DNA from: an uncultured Clostridia bacterium
GTDB lineage: Bacteria > Bacillota > Clostridia > Christensenellales > Borkfalkiaceae
Assembly (NCBI GenBank): GCA_934247225.1
Contig: CAKQJE010000002.1
Coordinates: 135,265 to 199,264 of the forward strand
Reading direction: 5' to 3'
Length of the DNA stretch: 64,000 nucleotides
Shown here piece by piece: positions 17,578 to 27,034 of the stretch. How positions within the stretch are numbered: the first letter of the stretch is position 1; every line of letters starts with the position of its first letter. The notes beneath the pieces were generated by a model. That model was not told where the DNA came from. It saw only the letters and a program-made list of their open reading frames with translations, and did no database searches. Both the position numbers and the translations under genes were made by a program.

Positions 17578-19206
17578 CTATTCGCCGACTATTTCTATAT
17601 CCTTAGGTTTAGTTATTAAAGTTTCGATTTTCCCGTCTTTTAAAACATGCTTAACGTATATTTCACCGTATGGTGTCGGCACTTTTCCTTCGGCGAACTT
17701 CAACCCTAAAAGATTAGGCGTTATTCTAATCTTTTTGTATCCTGCAGCGACGGGAACAACACCTAAAATAGTCCTTATAAAAAATGCGTATACGCCGGCT
17801 GCCCAGCCGTGGCATAGACTATGCCTTAACTGTTTATAACAGTATTTGCCATAATCCCTATGTATATTTTTTCTGTTTTTGTTTGGTATTTCATCTAAAC
17901 CTTGCGGTCTGTCTATAAGCCATTCAACGTCGAAATCTTCCCAAAAAGTAGTTGCGCCGAGAGATATCATTCCACCATAAAAATCTTTAATTATATCAAG
18001 AGTGTTTTTAACCTCGCACTTTGCAGCGGCAGTTAGAATATAATATCCCATAAAACAGGTCATCCCTCTGCTTCCGCCTGCGGCAATAGCCTCTTTAACG
18101 CCTATCGTTTTATCTCCCGAAAGAAAGTTAAACGCCTCAACCTGCTTATATTTGCTGTCAGGTATTTCCCTTTTACCGAGCCTTGAATAAATCACTTCGG
18201 CAAGATTTGATTCTTTTCCGAATTCACGTTGCAAAAAGCGAGCTTTATCCATAGCTATCCTTATTAATGACGTAAATCCGATTTTTCTGTCGTCTTTAAA
18301 GTTAGTAGGCCAGTCAAAGAAAAATTCCGCATCCTGGTAGATCTCCTCTTTGCTGTTTTCAAAAGAGATTGCCCCGTCTTCTTTAATTACGTTGTTAAAA
18401 GCCGATAATATCATATCCAAATAAGGCATAACTTCGGTTACGAAATCTGCGTCGGCGGACAAAAAATAATAGTCCGCAAGACAAATTATCCACCACGCCG
18501 AATATGCGGGATGGCAGTTAACCCATGCCTTTGGAACGTAATATTTCACAAACGAAAGGCTGTTTTTAATTTGCGGAATAGCGCCGTATAATTGAGAGAC
18601 AGTAAGCATTTCCGGGTGTAAATCACCTATCCAAACACTCTTGTCTCTCTTAATTCCGTCCCAAATAACGCCGTTTTGTATACAAAGCATAGCGGTATAT
18701 GCCGCAGTCTCGGCAATTTTATTTATCATTTCATCGTCAGAGCGGAAAAAACCTATACGCTCTAAATCGGGCATTTCGCTTTCTGCCATAACGGAAGCAA
18801 TACAAAAAGACGAGGCATTAGTTCCTATCCTTGCAAATCTGAAACCTGTTTTAGACGAAATAAAGTCAGAGTGAGCGGAAACTGAAAAGACGTATTCGTG
18901 TATAGAATGATCGTTGCAAGACCCAAATTCGCCAACGTGATACATTGCTTCCGCAACAGACTCACCAAGCGTAACGCTAAGCGAGCCTTCGCCTGTTTTT
19001 TCGCCTGTCAAAACCCTTAAATTACCGTATATCTCTTTTCCGAAATCAAGGATAATATAACCGTCTTTTTCTATAACTGTTCCGTCCTTGAAAGGCATTA
19101 TAACCTGTGTTATTCTACTATTTAATATTTCTTCCGCTTTAATCACTTTTTCGGAATAAATGATTTTTTGCGGAAAAACGATATCTCTTATAACGTTGTT
19201 AAGCAA
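17578..19206 (-). CDS. Second alpha-L-rhamnosidase-like protein (GH78 type)
   Basis: Protein of 542 residues, shorter than the other GH78. A beta-domain (GYIILDFGKEIYGNLRV, SVTLGESVAEAM) leads to an (alpha/alpha)6 barrel with WDGIKRDKSVWIGDLHPE, which aligns with the GH78 'DcpqRdr--W-gD' region and carries a candidate catalytic Asp/Glu. Later elements are GGMISLGATTFWEDFD and LCHGWAAGVYAF, typical of GH78/GH106-like barrels. The start is TTG with AGGGAG upstream. No signal peptide. Relative to the first GH78 it lacks the N-terminal lectin-like module, so the two may act on different linkages. Confidence 0.8.
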   Translation of the reverse strand: MLNNVIRDIVFPQKIIYSEKVIKAEEILNSRITQVIMPFKDGTVIEKDGYIILDFGKEIYGNLRVLTGEKTGEGSLSVTLGESVAEAMYHVGEFGSCNDHSIHEYVFSVSAHSDFISSKTGFRFARIGTNASSFCIASVMAESEMPDLERIGFFRSDDEMINKIAETAAYTAMLCIQNGVIWDGIKRDKSVWIGDLHPEMLTVSQLYGAIPQIKNSLSFVKYYVPKAWVNCHPAYSAWWIICLADYYFLSADADFVTEVMPYLDMILSAFNNVIKEDGAISFENSKEEIYQDAEFFFDWPTNFKDDRKIGFTSLIRIAMDKARFLQREFGKESNLAEVIYSRLGKREIPDSKYKQVEAFNFLSGDKTIGVKEAIAAGGSRGMTCFMGYYILTAAAKCEVKNTLDIIKDFYGGMISLGATTFWEDFDVEWLIDRPQGLDEIPNKNRKNIHRDYGKYCYKQLRHSLCHGWAAGVYAFFIRTILGVVPVAAGYKKIRITPNLLGLKFAEGKVPTPYGEIYVKHVLKDGKIETLITKPKDIEIVGE

Positions 19207-19238
19207 AGCATTACTCCCTGTAAATATAAATGTGAATA

Positions 19239-21479
19239 TTAATCAACTTGCATACTTCGAGGGCTTCTGACAAATAAATATCCGCCGGCATCCATTGCTT
19301 TTACCCTTAAAACCACACCGAATAAATGTCTCGGTAAAAAAGCAAGCATAAGTCCGTTCAAAGGCAAACCAAGTTTTTCCGCAACGGTATATACAGATGC
19401 CACTTCTGCCTGTTTAAATGATATTTCTCTGTATTGACCATCTAAATGCCAACAGGGATTTATATCGGTATCGTTTATCTTGCCGTCGGCATAAAAACCT
19501 AAATAACCACTTTCATTTTCGTTGTTTGTGCGATACAAAAACGAAATATCCGTCTTTGTCCCTTCGGGAAGGTCGACGGGTATCATAACGTAAACTTCTC
19601 TTTCATAAGTTTCGTTATTTCTGTCGCCTACAATGCTTTTGAAATCCCAATAGACATGCTCGAAAGGCGATTGCGCAAAGTTTTTGACCACGGGCATAAA
19701 CGTCCTTTCGCCTATTCTCGTAATGCCTAAGTTTCGAAGTTCGTTATATAGATTTTTATTTCTCTCTATAAGAGCCGCTTTTTCACTTTCCGTCGCATTA
19801 GCCATTTTTATATCCATAAGCGAATATAAATCGAAATATTCCACTTGAAGCCAACTCTTTCTTACTCTCCGCTTCTCGCCGTCGGTCAAAGCGGCATCAT
19901 ACGCTTTCTTAAAAAGTCCATTGCTCTTAACTATAAACGTTTCGTCATAAGAGCCATCTTTTCTTTTCGGAAGCGGAATATTTTCTATAGGCTCTCTTGC
20001 CGCAGAACTGTATTTAACCGTCTTTTCGCATAATTTTATGAATTTTAATATATATTTCCAACCTGCGCCGTAATAGCCCTCTAAAAACTCTTCGACGTGG
20101 TTATTGTATTCTTCTTCGGTCATAAACGGATCGAACATAACTTTTGCCTGAACGTAGAATTTCAGTTCGGTAAACTCGGCACATTCCGTCTGTCCGTTTA
20201 TATACATTCCTTTAGCGTGATTGTCAACGAAAAACCTCGTGTTTTTCAAAAGAGTTCCAAACACGGGGAACGGAGTGTTTATCACCATATAATAATAAGG
20301 ATAATCCCAAACGGAAATCTTATTGCATATTTTACCCCATTTTTTTACTCTTTTAACGTAATTTGCGTCGCCTTCGAGTATTTTTTCGCCTGACTCAAAT
20401 CTCTTTACCGTATCTATAAAAGGCACGTTTCTGATATGCCCGCCGCAAAGTCTTACCATAACGTTTTTATCCGGCTTAATTTTCTTCGGCGGAACGGCAA
20501 CTTTCCCGTATGCAAGAGTATCAACGGTAATCTTCGGATATATCTTTTCAAGACTTCTTTGCATTTTATTTACGAAATAAAATAGATTATCCGTATCATT
20601 ACCGCCTTTTTCAATTATCTTTCGACATTTTTCGCAACGGCAATATGCAACGTTTCCATCATTTACGGAAATTGAAATAAGAGTTGGATCTTTTTCCTTT
20701 TTAAGCCACGCTTTCGCAGATTTAAGCGCGACCTTAAACGTATCGGCGTTTCTTAAACATAGTCCGCTCGGGTCTCTCTTTCCGTCCTCGTTAAGCGCAA
20801 AATATTCGGGATGTTCTTTAAAAAGTTCTATCGGAACAAGATGTCCGAAAGTGTGACAAAGACCGGCAAATCCGCCTGCAAAACCAACGGATCCGCCGTC
20901 TTCTTCACGCAACTTTCTAACAAAATTGCCGTTTATTTTACTCTTTACGCTGAAATCGGGATCCCATCCCGTCCAACAACACAGTTCACGATATTCCAAA
21001 ACCGTATCGTGAAACATATCTATATCGCCTATTTCTATTTTCGGACGATATAAAATTCTTTCGCATTCCTTTGTGAAAAACCTTACTCCGAGATATTTTT
21101 CGATAAACGTATAAACTCCGTATAAAACGCCTCTCTTCCCTCCGCCTATACAAACGTTCCCGAAAACGGTTTTGATATGAAAATCGTCGTCCTTAAATAA
21201 AGCGCCTTCAAAATCGTTGCGATTTGTGTTTCCTATTCGGATTTCATAGTCTGTTTTAAGCGGAAAATTATGATATAAAATCGGAATACGAACGTCGGTC
21301 ACCTTAAAAATATAATCCTGCATAACAGACGCCGCCTTTGCGATATACGGCAAACAATCACAAGGCGGCGCCTTTATGCCTGCCAAATTTCCGTCGATAA
21401 GTATAGAAAATTTAGTTATATCGTTTCCGCAAATCGAAACGTTTGATATCTTTTCTCCGAGTCTTAAAAACTTTTTCAT
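19239..21479 (-). CDS. DUF4838 protein, cytosolic
   Basis: About 746 residues from the ATG at 21479 (MKKFLRLGEK). Domain order: an N-terminal hexosaminidase-like alpha/beta module (YEIRIGNTNRNDFEG, RGVLYGVYTFIEKYLGVRFF) followed by DUF4838 (LFKEHPEYFALNEDGKR, SISVNDGNVAYCRCEKCRK with a Cys pair, KISVWDYPYYY, ECAEFTELKFYVQAK). DUF4838 resembles GH20-type TIM barrels. There is no signal peptide, unlike its relative at 30286-32235. An unusual hairpin sits between the ribosome site and the start codon. The substrate is unknown; the locus suggests a rhamnose- or galactose-containing glycan. Confidence 0.8.
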   Translation of the reverse strand: MKKFLRLGEKISNVSICGNDITKFSILIDGNLAGIKAPPCDCLPYIAKAASVMQDYIFKVTDVRIPILYHNFPLKTDYEIRIGNTNRNDFEGALFKDDDFHIKTVFGNVCIGGGKRGVLYGVYTFIEKYLGVRFFTKECERILYRPKIEIGDIDMFHDTVLEYRELCCWTGWDPDFSVKSKINGNFVRKLREEDGGSVGFAGGFAGLCHTFGHLVPIELFKEHPEYFALNEDGKRDPSGLCLRNADTFKVALKSAKAWLKKEKDPTLISISVNDGNVAYCRCEKCRKIIEKGGNDTDNLFYFVNKMQRSLEKIYPKITVDTLAYGKVAVPPKKIKPDKNVMVRLCGGHIRNVPFIDTVKRFESGEKILEGDANYVKRVKKWGKICNKISVWDYPYYYMVINTPFPVFGTLLKNTRFFVDNHAKGMYINGQTECAEFTELKFYVQAKVMFDPFMTEEEYNNHVEEFLEGYYGAGWKYILKFIKLCEKTVKYSSAAREPIENIPLPKRKDGSYDETFIVKSNGLFKKAYDAALTDGEKRRVRKSWLQVEYFDLYSLMDIKMANATESEKAALIERNKNLYNELRNLGITRIGERTFMPVVKNFAQSPFEHVYWDFKSIVGDRNNETYEREVYVMIPVDLPEGTKTDISFLYRTNNENESGYLGFYADGKINDTDINPCWHLDGQYREISFKQAEVASVYTVAEKLGLPLNGLMLAFLPRHLFGVVLRVKAMDAGGYLFVRSPRSMQVD

Positions 21480-21486
21480 TTTTTTA

Positions 21487-21515
21487 TTCTGCACGGGGCG
21501 TCGCCCCGTGCAGAA
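21487..21515. promoter_or_regulatory. Strong hairpin between SD and start codon of the DUF4838 gene
   Basis: A 13-bp GC-rich stem (GCACGGGGC core) with a 3-nt loop. Upstream on the minus strand lies AAGGAG (21516-21521); downstream is AATAAAAA and the ATG at 21479. SD and ATG are 36 nt apart in linear sequence but about 7 nt apart if the hairpin is folded out. No U-tract follows, so it is not a standard terminator. Confidence 0.65.
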
Positions 21516-21526
21516 CTCCTTTAAAA

Positions 21527-24500
21527 TTATTCGGTCACTGTGCTGATCGATACGTCGCCTATATATACGACAATGTCGTTATGCCCCGTGGTGTTGGATA
21601 AAACAAAACCCTTTCCGTCCGTGAAACCAAGCCAAGTATCATGCGTTACGACCGTATCGTGAACAAACGTAAGCTCTACCCACTTATCCGTTTCAGTCGG
21701 ATAACCGCTCGTACACGTCCAGCCGTCACCGAAGAACTTCGGCGTTAAACCTTGAATCTGTTCAGCAGTGAGTTCATGCTCTGCAGAATCGATATATACC
21801 CACATCTTTACGGTATTATAGGTCTTTCCGTTTATAAGATCGTTACCGCAAAGCGCTTTTGCGTCCTCCTTGATCTCGGAGAGTTTTATCATCGTTCCGA
21901 ACCCGTATTCGGCGCCGATTTCACTGCCGCAAGTTACGCCTGAAATATGTGCGGGGAGAGCATAATAACCTTGCTGTGTAGTTCCCTCATAAGTCATTGT
22001 CGAAGTCTGAAGCGCACAAGTTTCATCGGCGTTTACAACTATCTTAACAATTTTTTCGTCGTATGCGCCCACGTCATTTTCGCAGTAGATAGTCAAGAGA
22101 TAATACTCTACCGAAGCGTCGGTTTGCAAATAGTAGTATTTCTCGGAATATTGCCTGTTAGCAACAGCTACTAAAGCATCGCTATTGTTTTTTATGGTAT
22201 ATTGAACTTTATCTATAGAAGAATTTACGCCGACCGACTTAACTATGTCAGAAGCATAATTTGTTCCATCGGTATCGGTATGATATAAAACAATTCTCTT
22301 GCCTGCCGCCGCTTTTATTTCATAATCGATCCCATCTTCTTTGGAAGCCCATTCGGAAGCGATCTCAAGTTCAATAAAGTTGTCTTTAAACAATTCGTAA
22401 GCGGCGGGAGTGTATTCGGGTAACGTTTTACCGAAAGAAATATCCGAAACGTAAACCTCTATCCCAGCGTAAGAAGTAACGTTAGAAAGAACGATACCTT
22501 TGCCGTCGGTCATTGCTACCCAGGTATCATGAGTAAGCGGAACTCTCTCGCCGTCAACCGTCTTGTTGTAAACGTAAGTCGCGGTTATCCACTTATCCGT
22601 TTCGTAGGTGTAGCCAGCGCAATCCCAACTCGAACCGTAAGTCTTCGGAATAAGATTGTATATCTCGTAATCGGTAAGCTTGTTGCCGTTGGAATTGATA
22701 TAATAGGTTATATTGAGCGTATAATACTGCGGTTTTCCGCCGTCGAACCAAGCCTGACTTTGACTTTCAGCACTAAAAAGAATTTTAGCGTCGCTCGAAA
22801 TATTCGACAAGGTTAAAACTCTATCGTGTCCGTAACGACTGTTTTCAAGACCTACGCTATAAGTAAGTCCTGCTGTATTTCCACCCGCCGCATGTATATA
22901 TGCGTTATATATACCTTCCGATACTTCAAACATATCGAACCATACAGCACTCTGATTTCCGCTTTGGTCTACGTTTATCTTGACGTATTTATTATCTACA
23001 CCACCGTGCGAATTCATTACTCTTATATTAAGCGTGTAATACTCGTCTGTTGCATAAGTAAAGAATACGTAGCGTTGATCGTCTGCATACCTCTTTATAG
23101 TATGCTGTTCGGCTGCTGTTCCGTCGGCTTTCGTCACTGTATAAGTATAACTCATACCGCTTATATCCGTCTTAATGAAGTTGTGATTTTTAGTCGCTCC
23201 GCCATCCATTGACGACCATACTTCGACAAACGTGTTGGACGAAACATCTATCTCATAGTCATAGGGAACTCCGGCTATCGTTTTATCAACCTTATATTCG
23301 TCTCTAAGCGTAAGGGCTAAGAAATTTTCCGCAGTTTCTATTAAACAGTCGTCTTCAAGAAGTTTAAAGAATATCTTAAACGAAACAAAGTCTTCGGTTA
23401 CAGGATTCGGGCACAACGTTGCGGTTATATATATTTTGCCCTCTTCGTTAAGCTTTAAATTATGGAACGTTACTTTTCTCCACGCATTGGTATCAGCAAT
23501 AAGCGCTCTATCCATGGAAAGCCATCCTATAACGTTTTCGCCCTTGCCGGTCGGTTGATCAAAAGCAACAAAACCTATCGGGCAAGAATAATTGTAGGAA
23601 GCGGTTCCGCACACTTCGAACGCAAGATTTACAATGGTCTTATTTGCGTTTTCTTCGCCGAAATCAAGTTCGGTATATGCACCTCCATCATACCAACCTC
23701 CACGGTTCGAGAATTTGGAAACGTATTCCGTTCCGTCAGGCACTACGTAATCGTCTATTTCGTAACAAATATCGTCGATATACATAACGTATCCGTCAAT
23801 ATTATTATCTCCGTAAAGCACGGCACCCGTCGCCATTGTGAAAATGAGAACTTGCTCGTGATAAACTCTGCACGGCACTTCTATCTTCGTCCACTCGCCT
23901 ATCGGAACGGCATCGACGTTCGTTCCCGGGTACGATTGCGTAAAGTTGTTATATTGAAGCGCTTCATAACGAACTTGCGGCAGTGCGCTTACAGGAACGG
24001 TTTCGCCTTCGTAGTCTCCCGCTGTTTCAACGTAAACCCAATAAGTTATTTTTGTTATTTTAGAGAAATCTATATCGTTTATGCCGTCGGCGCAATATTT
24101 AACCATGTTATACTGCTGCGCCTTGGTTATTTTAAGCGAATAACCCGAGTCACCGTGGTATTTTTCATTGCTTATTTCATAACCTATTCCACCGGTTGCC
24201 TGGACGTTCGACAAATTCCATTTTCTATTATCAAACGAATATATCTCGTTTGCGTTGATGTTGGACGTACCGAATTCTTCTAATATGTTACTCCAAGTGG
24301 AAGTCGAGCCTTTTACTGCCTCTAACTGAATATTATATTCTCCAGTTGCTGTAATTGCAGGGTTATCTCCCGTAACCATATTAAGAGGAGAAGTTACGTT
24401 TTCCTTCGCAAGCTTACCGTCAACATAAACGTTATAGGAATCAATTTCTTCGCTCATATTCCATGAAATGGTGTTAATGCCGTAAGTCATTACTACGGGA

Positions 24501-25144
24501 CCTTCTATCACAGACAAGGTTTCACTCGCTTCCGACGTCTCGCTTTCTAAATAATAATTATCACCTTTAGAATAAGAAAGACATTTAACGACTATGGAAT
24601 AATCTCCCGTTGCAGACGGCGAAAAAGAATTCTTAGCATAAGTTACAAACTTTCCGCCGTTTACGCTTACGCCGTACCTGTATGCGTTTTCAACTTCTTC
24701 CCAAACTATACTATAATAATGAGTTTCATCATCGAGAGAAATAGTCGGTTTGTTAGGCGTAGCAAGTTTAGCAACATTTATCTCTTTGCTTGCAACGTCG
24801 CCTTTCTTCCCTGTATATACCGCTCTTACGTTTACGGTATACTTCTTGGGCTCGGTCAAATACGATGAAACGTCTAACGAAACGGATGAGCCCTTTTCTT
24901 CAATTCCCTCGGTCTTGTAATCAGTTCCGTCTAAACTGAACTCATATCCGGTTGCTGACGAATCAGCCGTCCAACTTATCACACCATTCTTAAACGAAAG
25001 CGTTAACGTTTTCGTTTCGGTTGGCGTACTACCATTGGTGCTGTCATTATGGCATCCGTTGCCGCTGCTGTTCACGCAGCCGACAAACGCCATACAGCAA
25101 AGAACCATTATAAACGTTGTCAGTAATAAAAATATTTTTTTCAT
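21527..25144 (-). CDS. Large multidomain lipoprotein, Fn3-like and beta-sandwich repeats
   Basis: Protein of 1205 residues. A signal peptide ends in lipobox FVGC (Cys near residue 23), followed by a Ser/Thr/Asn linker, so it is anchored outside the cell. Residues about 45-290 hold three Fn3-like units with the pattern 'I-W---A--Y-v-vdg' (GVISWTADSSATGYEFSLDG; YSIVWEEVENAYRYGVSVNG; NTISWNMSEEIDSYNVYVDG). Carbohydrate-binding-like beta-sandwiches follow. Two C-terminal copies of one domain (about 790-940 and 1060-1205) share ETDKW, HDTW, TDGKG and FVLSN. No catalytic motif is seen. A role in glycan capture beside the ABC importer is likely. AGGAGG precedes the ATG. Confidence 0.8.
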   Translation of the reverse strand: MKKIFLLLTTFIMVLCCMAFVGCVNSSGNGCHNDSTNGSTPTETKTLTLSFKNGVISWTADSSATGYEFSLDGTDYKTEGIEEKGSSVSLDVSSYLTEPKKYTVNVRAVYTGKKGDVASKEINVAKLATPNKPTISLDDETHYYSIVWEEVENAYRYGVSVNGGKFVTYAKNSFSPSATGDYSIVVKCLSYSKGDNYYLESETSEASETLSVIEGPVVMTYGINTISWNMSEEIDSYNVYVDGKLAKENVTSPLNMVTGDNPAITATGEYNIQLEAVKGSTSTWSNILEEFGTSNINANEIYSFDNRKWNLSNVQATGGIGYEISNEKYHGDSGYSLKITKAQQYNMVKYCADGINDIDFSKITKITYWVYVETAGDYEGETVPVSALPQVRYEALQYNNFTQSYPGTNVDAVPIGEWTKIEVPCRVYHEQVLIFTMATGAVLYGDNNIDGYVMYIDDICYEIDDYVVPDGTEYVSKFSNRGGWYDGGAYTELDFGEENANKTIVNLAFEVCGTASYNYSCPIGFVAFDQPTGKGENVIGWLSMDRALIADTNAWRKVTFHNLKLNEEGKIYITATLCPNPVTEDFVSFKIFFKLLEDDCLIETAENFLALTLRDEYKVDKTIAGVPYDYEIDVSSNTFVEVWSSMDGGATKNHNFIKTDISGMSYTYTVTKADGTAAEQHTIKRYADDQRYVFFTYATDEYYTLNIRVMNSHGGVDNKYVKINVDQSGNQSAVWFDMFEVSEGIYNAYIHAAGGNTAGLTYSVGLENSRYGHDRVLTLSNISSDAKILFSAESQSQAWFDGGKPQYYTLNITYYINSNGNKLTDYEIYNLIPKTYGSSWDCAGYTYETDKWITATYVYNKTVDGERVPLTHDTWVAMTDGKGIVLSNVTSYAGIEVYVSDISFGKTLPEYTPAAYELFKDNFIELEIASEWASKEDGIDYEIKAAAGKRIVLYHTDTDGTNYASDIVKSVGVNSSIDKVQYTIKNNSDALVAVANRQYSEKYYYLQTDASVEYYLLTIYCENDVGAYDEKIVKIVVNADETCALQTSTMTYEGTTQQGYYALPAHISGVTCGSEIGAEYGFGTMIKLSEIKEDAKALCGNDLINGKTYNTVKMWVYIDSAEHELTAEQIQGLTPKFFGDGWTCTSGYPTETDKWVELTFVHDTVVTHDTWLGFTDGKGFVLSNTTGHNDIVVYIGDVSISTVTE

Positions 25145-25174
25145 CTTTTATCCTCCTATTCATTGTTTTTATTG

Positions 25175-26758
25175 TTAATCAATATGATAACCGAATTTGT
25201 ATAATGCGTCTCTGAAATATTGTTCGGTGAACATCGCCTTTTTATTGTTGTAAGAATCTAATGCGCTTACTCTGTCCGACGCATTAAGCGAGCCAAACTG
25301 TCTTTCTATGGTAACGCTTCCTGTGTCGATGCAAAGTTGAGATATCGCCTGTTTACCATACATATCAAAGAACGACTGCGAATTTTCATACAAATCCGCA
25401 CATGAAGAAAGGAAAATAGATTCCGTATCGTTGCCTGTATAATAATTGTCATAACTATGTCCGGTTACGGGAACAAAGTTGCCGGAGCCTGTCTTTGCCA
25501 CTATCTCTATTCCTTCGTCAGAATACATATATTCCAAAAACAATTTCGCAATCGTCTTATTCATTGCTATTTTAGGAATAACGGCCCCATGTGATGACGA
25601 TAACGTATAAGAGATGCTCCTCGCTTCTTTTACTCTGTCAAAATCGGCTTGATTTACGTCGTAACTATCGCCCATTAAAGCGGTGCTGCCAGAGTCTATC
25701 GCTCTTATAAGTGCAGATAATTCAGAGTCGTCCGCAATAGAATCACATCTATCTTTGATATCGCTTATTACAGGAACTTTCATAAGTCTGAATTTAAATG
25801 CAGGTCCGTCGGGATAAAGATCCTGCATTTCGTTAAGCATCCAAGATCCGTTTGCCATCATTGCGACTTCTCCGTCAAGAAACTTTATTTGGGCAGTTAT
25901 GAAGCCGGTGCCCGTTGATCTGTTATAAATATAACCGTTTACAGGCGACAAAATCTCTTCACAAAGTTGCATTGCTTTAAGTTCGCCGTCAAGATATGCG
26001 CTGGATTTATCGTATACATAAGAGCCGTCCGCTTGCCTTACTTTGCCGACCTCCGCCATACGAAACTCTTCAACAGACTGATACTGCGCATACCAAGTCG
26101 TGTAGATAAACGTCCAATAATTACAATCAACGTCTCCGGAAAAAATTATCGGAGTGATACTGTTTTGTTTAAGACTCTTGCATAATTTGATAAATTCGTC
26201 AGAAGTTACGGGGATTTCGTCCTCGTCTACGAGGTCTGCGTTATAAGCAATGCCGTAAGGCGTGACGGATGTAGGCAAGAAATAGGTTTTATCGTTATTC
26301 TTGGTTTGAGCAATTTCCACAGAAAGCGGATCCATTTTTTCTCTTATAGTCTTACTCTCGTTTGTCCACTTATAATCGAGAACGTCAGTCAAATCTTCAA
26401 ACTGTTCGGCATAATCGGATAATAGAGAATCGGAAATATACACGTCATACTCTGCTCGACTTGAAGTTCCTACTATTTCCTGAAAAACAACTTTTCTAAG
26501 TGTGTTTGCGTTTACGTTAACGCTTACGTTGGGATACTTTGCCTTGAAACCTTTAACTACGTTGTTGAGATAATCCTTCCCAAAGCCTCCTTCCCATAAA
26601 CGAATATTTAAGTTTCCGCTTACATTCGTGATTTGGCCGCTTTCATCGGTCTTGATTTGTTCTTTCTCTCGACTTTTCTCTCCGCAGCCCGTAAAACATG
26701 CGAATGAGACAACTACAGCCATTAAAGCAATAAAACAACTTTTAAACAACTTCTTCAT
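25175..26758 (-). CDS. ABC transporter solute-binding lipoprotein (family 1)
   Basis: Protein of 527 residues with a signal peptide and lipobox FTGC at about residue 25. It has the two-lobed sugar-binder pattern: LNIRLWEGGFGKDYLNNVVKG, then FKAKYPNVSVNV, YDVYISDS, GIAYNADLVDE, FLDGEVAMMANGSW and a C-terminal RQFGSLNASDRVSALDSYN. It delivers oligosaccharides to the LplB/LplC-type permeases encoded upstream on the minus strand. No ATPase gene is nearby; such systems often share MsmK. An IS110 element now separates it from the permease genes, so its transcription may depend on read-through or a new promoter. AGGAG precedes the ATG. Confidence 0.9.
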   Translation of the reverse strand: MKKLFKSCFIALMAVVVSFACFTGCGEKSREKEQIKTDESGQITNVSGNLNIRLWEGGFGKDYLNNVVKGFKAKYPNVSVNVNANTLRKVVFQEIVGTSSRAEYDVYISDSLLSDYAEQFEDLTDVLDYKWTNESKTIREKMDPLSVEIAQTKNNDKTYFLPTSVTPYGIAYNADLVDEDEIPVTSDEFIKLCKSLKQNSITPIIFSGDVDCNYWTFIYTTWYAQYQSVEEFRMAEVGKVRQADGSYVYDKSSAYLDGELKAMQLCEEILSPVNGYIYNRSTGTGFITAQIKFLDGEVAMMANGSWMLNEMQDLYPDGPAFKFRLMKVPVISDIKDRCDSIADDSELSALIRAIDSGSTALMGDSYDVNQADFDRVKEARSISYTLSSSHGAVIPKIAMNKTIAKLFLEYMYSDEGIEIVAKTGSGNFVPVTGHSYDNYYTGNDTESIFLSSCADLYENSQSFFDMYGKQAISQLCIDTGSVTIERQFGSLNASDRVSALDSYNNKKAMFTEQYFRDALYKFGYHID

Positions 26759-26835
26759 AATAATCTCCTGTTACAATAATATTTGACCAGAAAAGTACTT
26801 CAATCCAGAAATGCTTTTCTTGTTCACTTATCTAA

Positions 26836-26992
26836 GCTATAATGGAAGTGCAAAGGTCTGACGTTTTTCTCCTTGTACTTATACGTACGTATATAAGACT
26901 GTCAGCCAATCTTCCATTATAGCGTTCGGTTTTGCAGGTAGAGCTTCGCGTTCGTGTCACTAAACAGATTGAATCGGTAATGTGTACTGATT
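26836..26992 (+). ncRNA. Candidate bridge RNA region of the IS110 element
   Basis: A perfect 13-bp stem joins 26836-26848 to 26911-26923, closing a 62-nt loop. Inside it a second helix (GG-U-CUGAC with GUCAG-CC) and a self-complementary ATACGTACGTAT can form. Downstream is a second hairpin, AATCGGTA (26972-26979) with TACTGATT (26985-26992). Position and multi-loop shape match the bridge RNAs of IS110-group elements, which lie upstream of the recombinase gene and pair with target and donor DNA. RNA ends and guide loops are inferred only. Confidence 0.6.
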
Positions 26993-27034
26993 GGTCGCCT
27001 TTACAAAAATTTCTTTTCTTGGAGGATTCCTATC

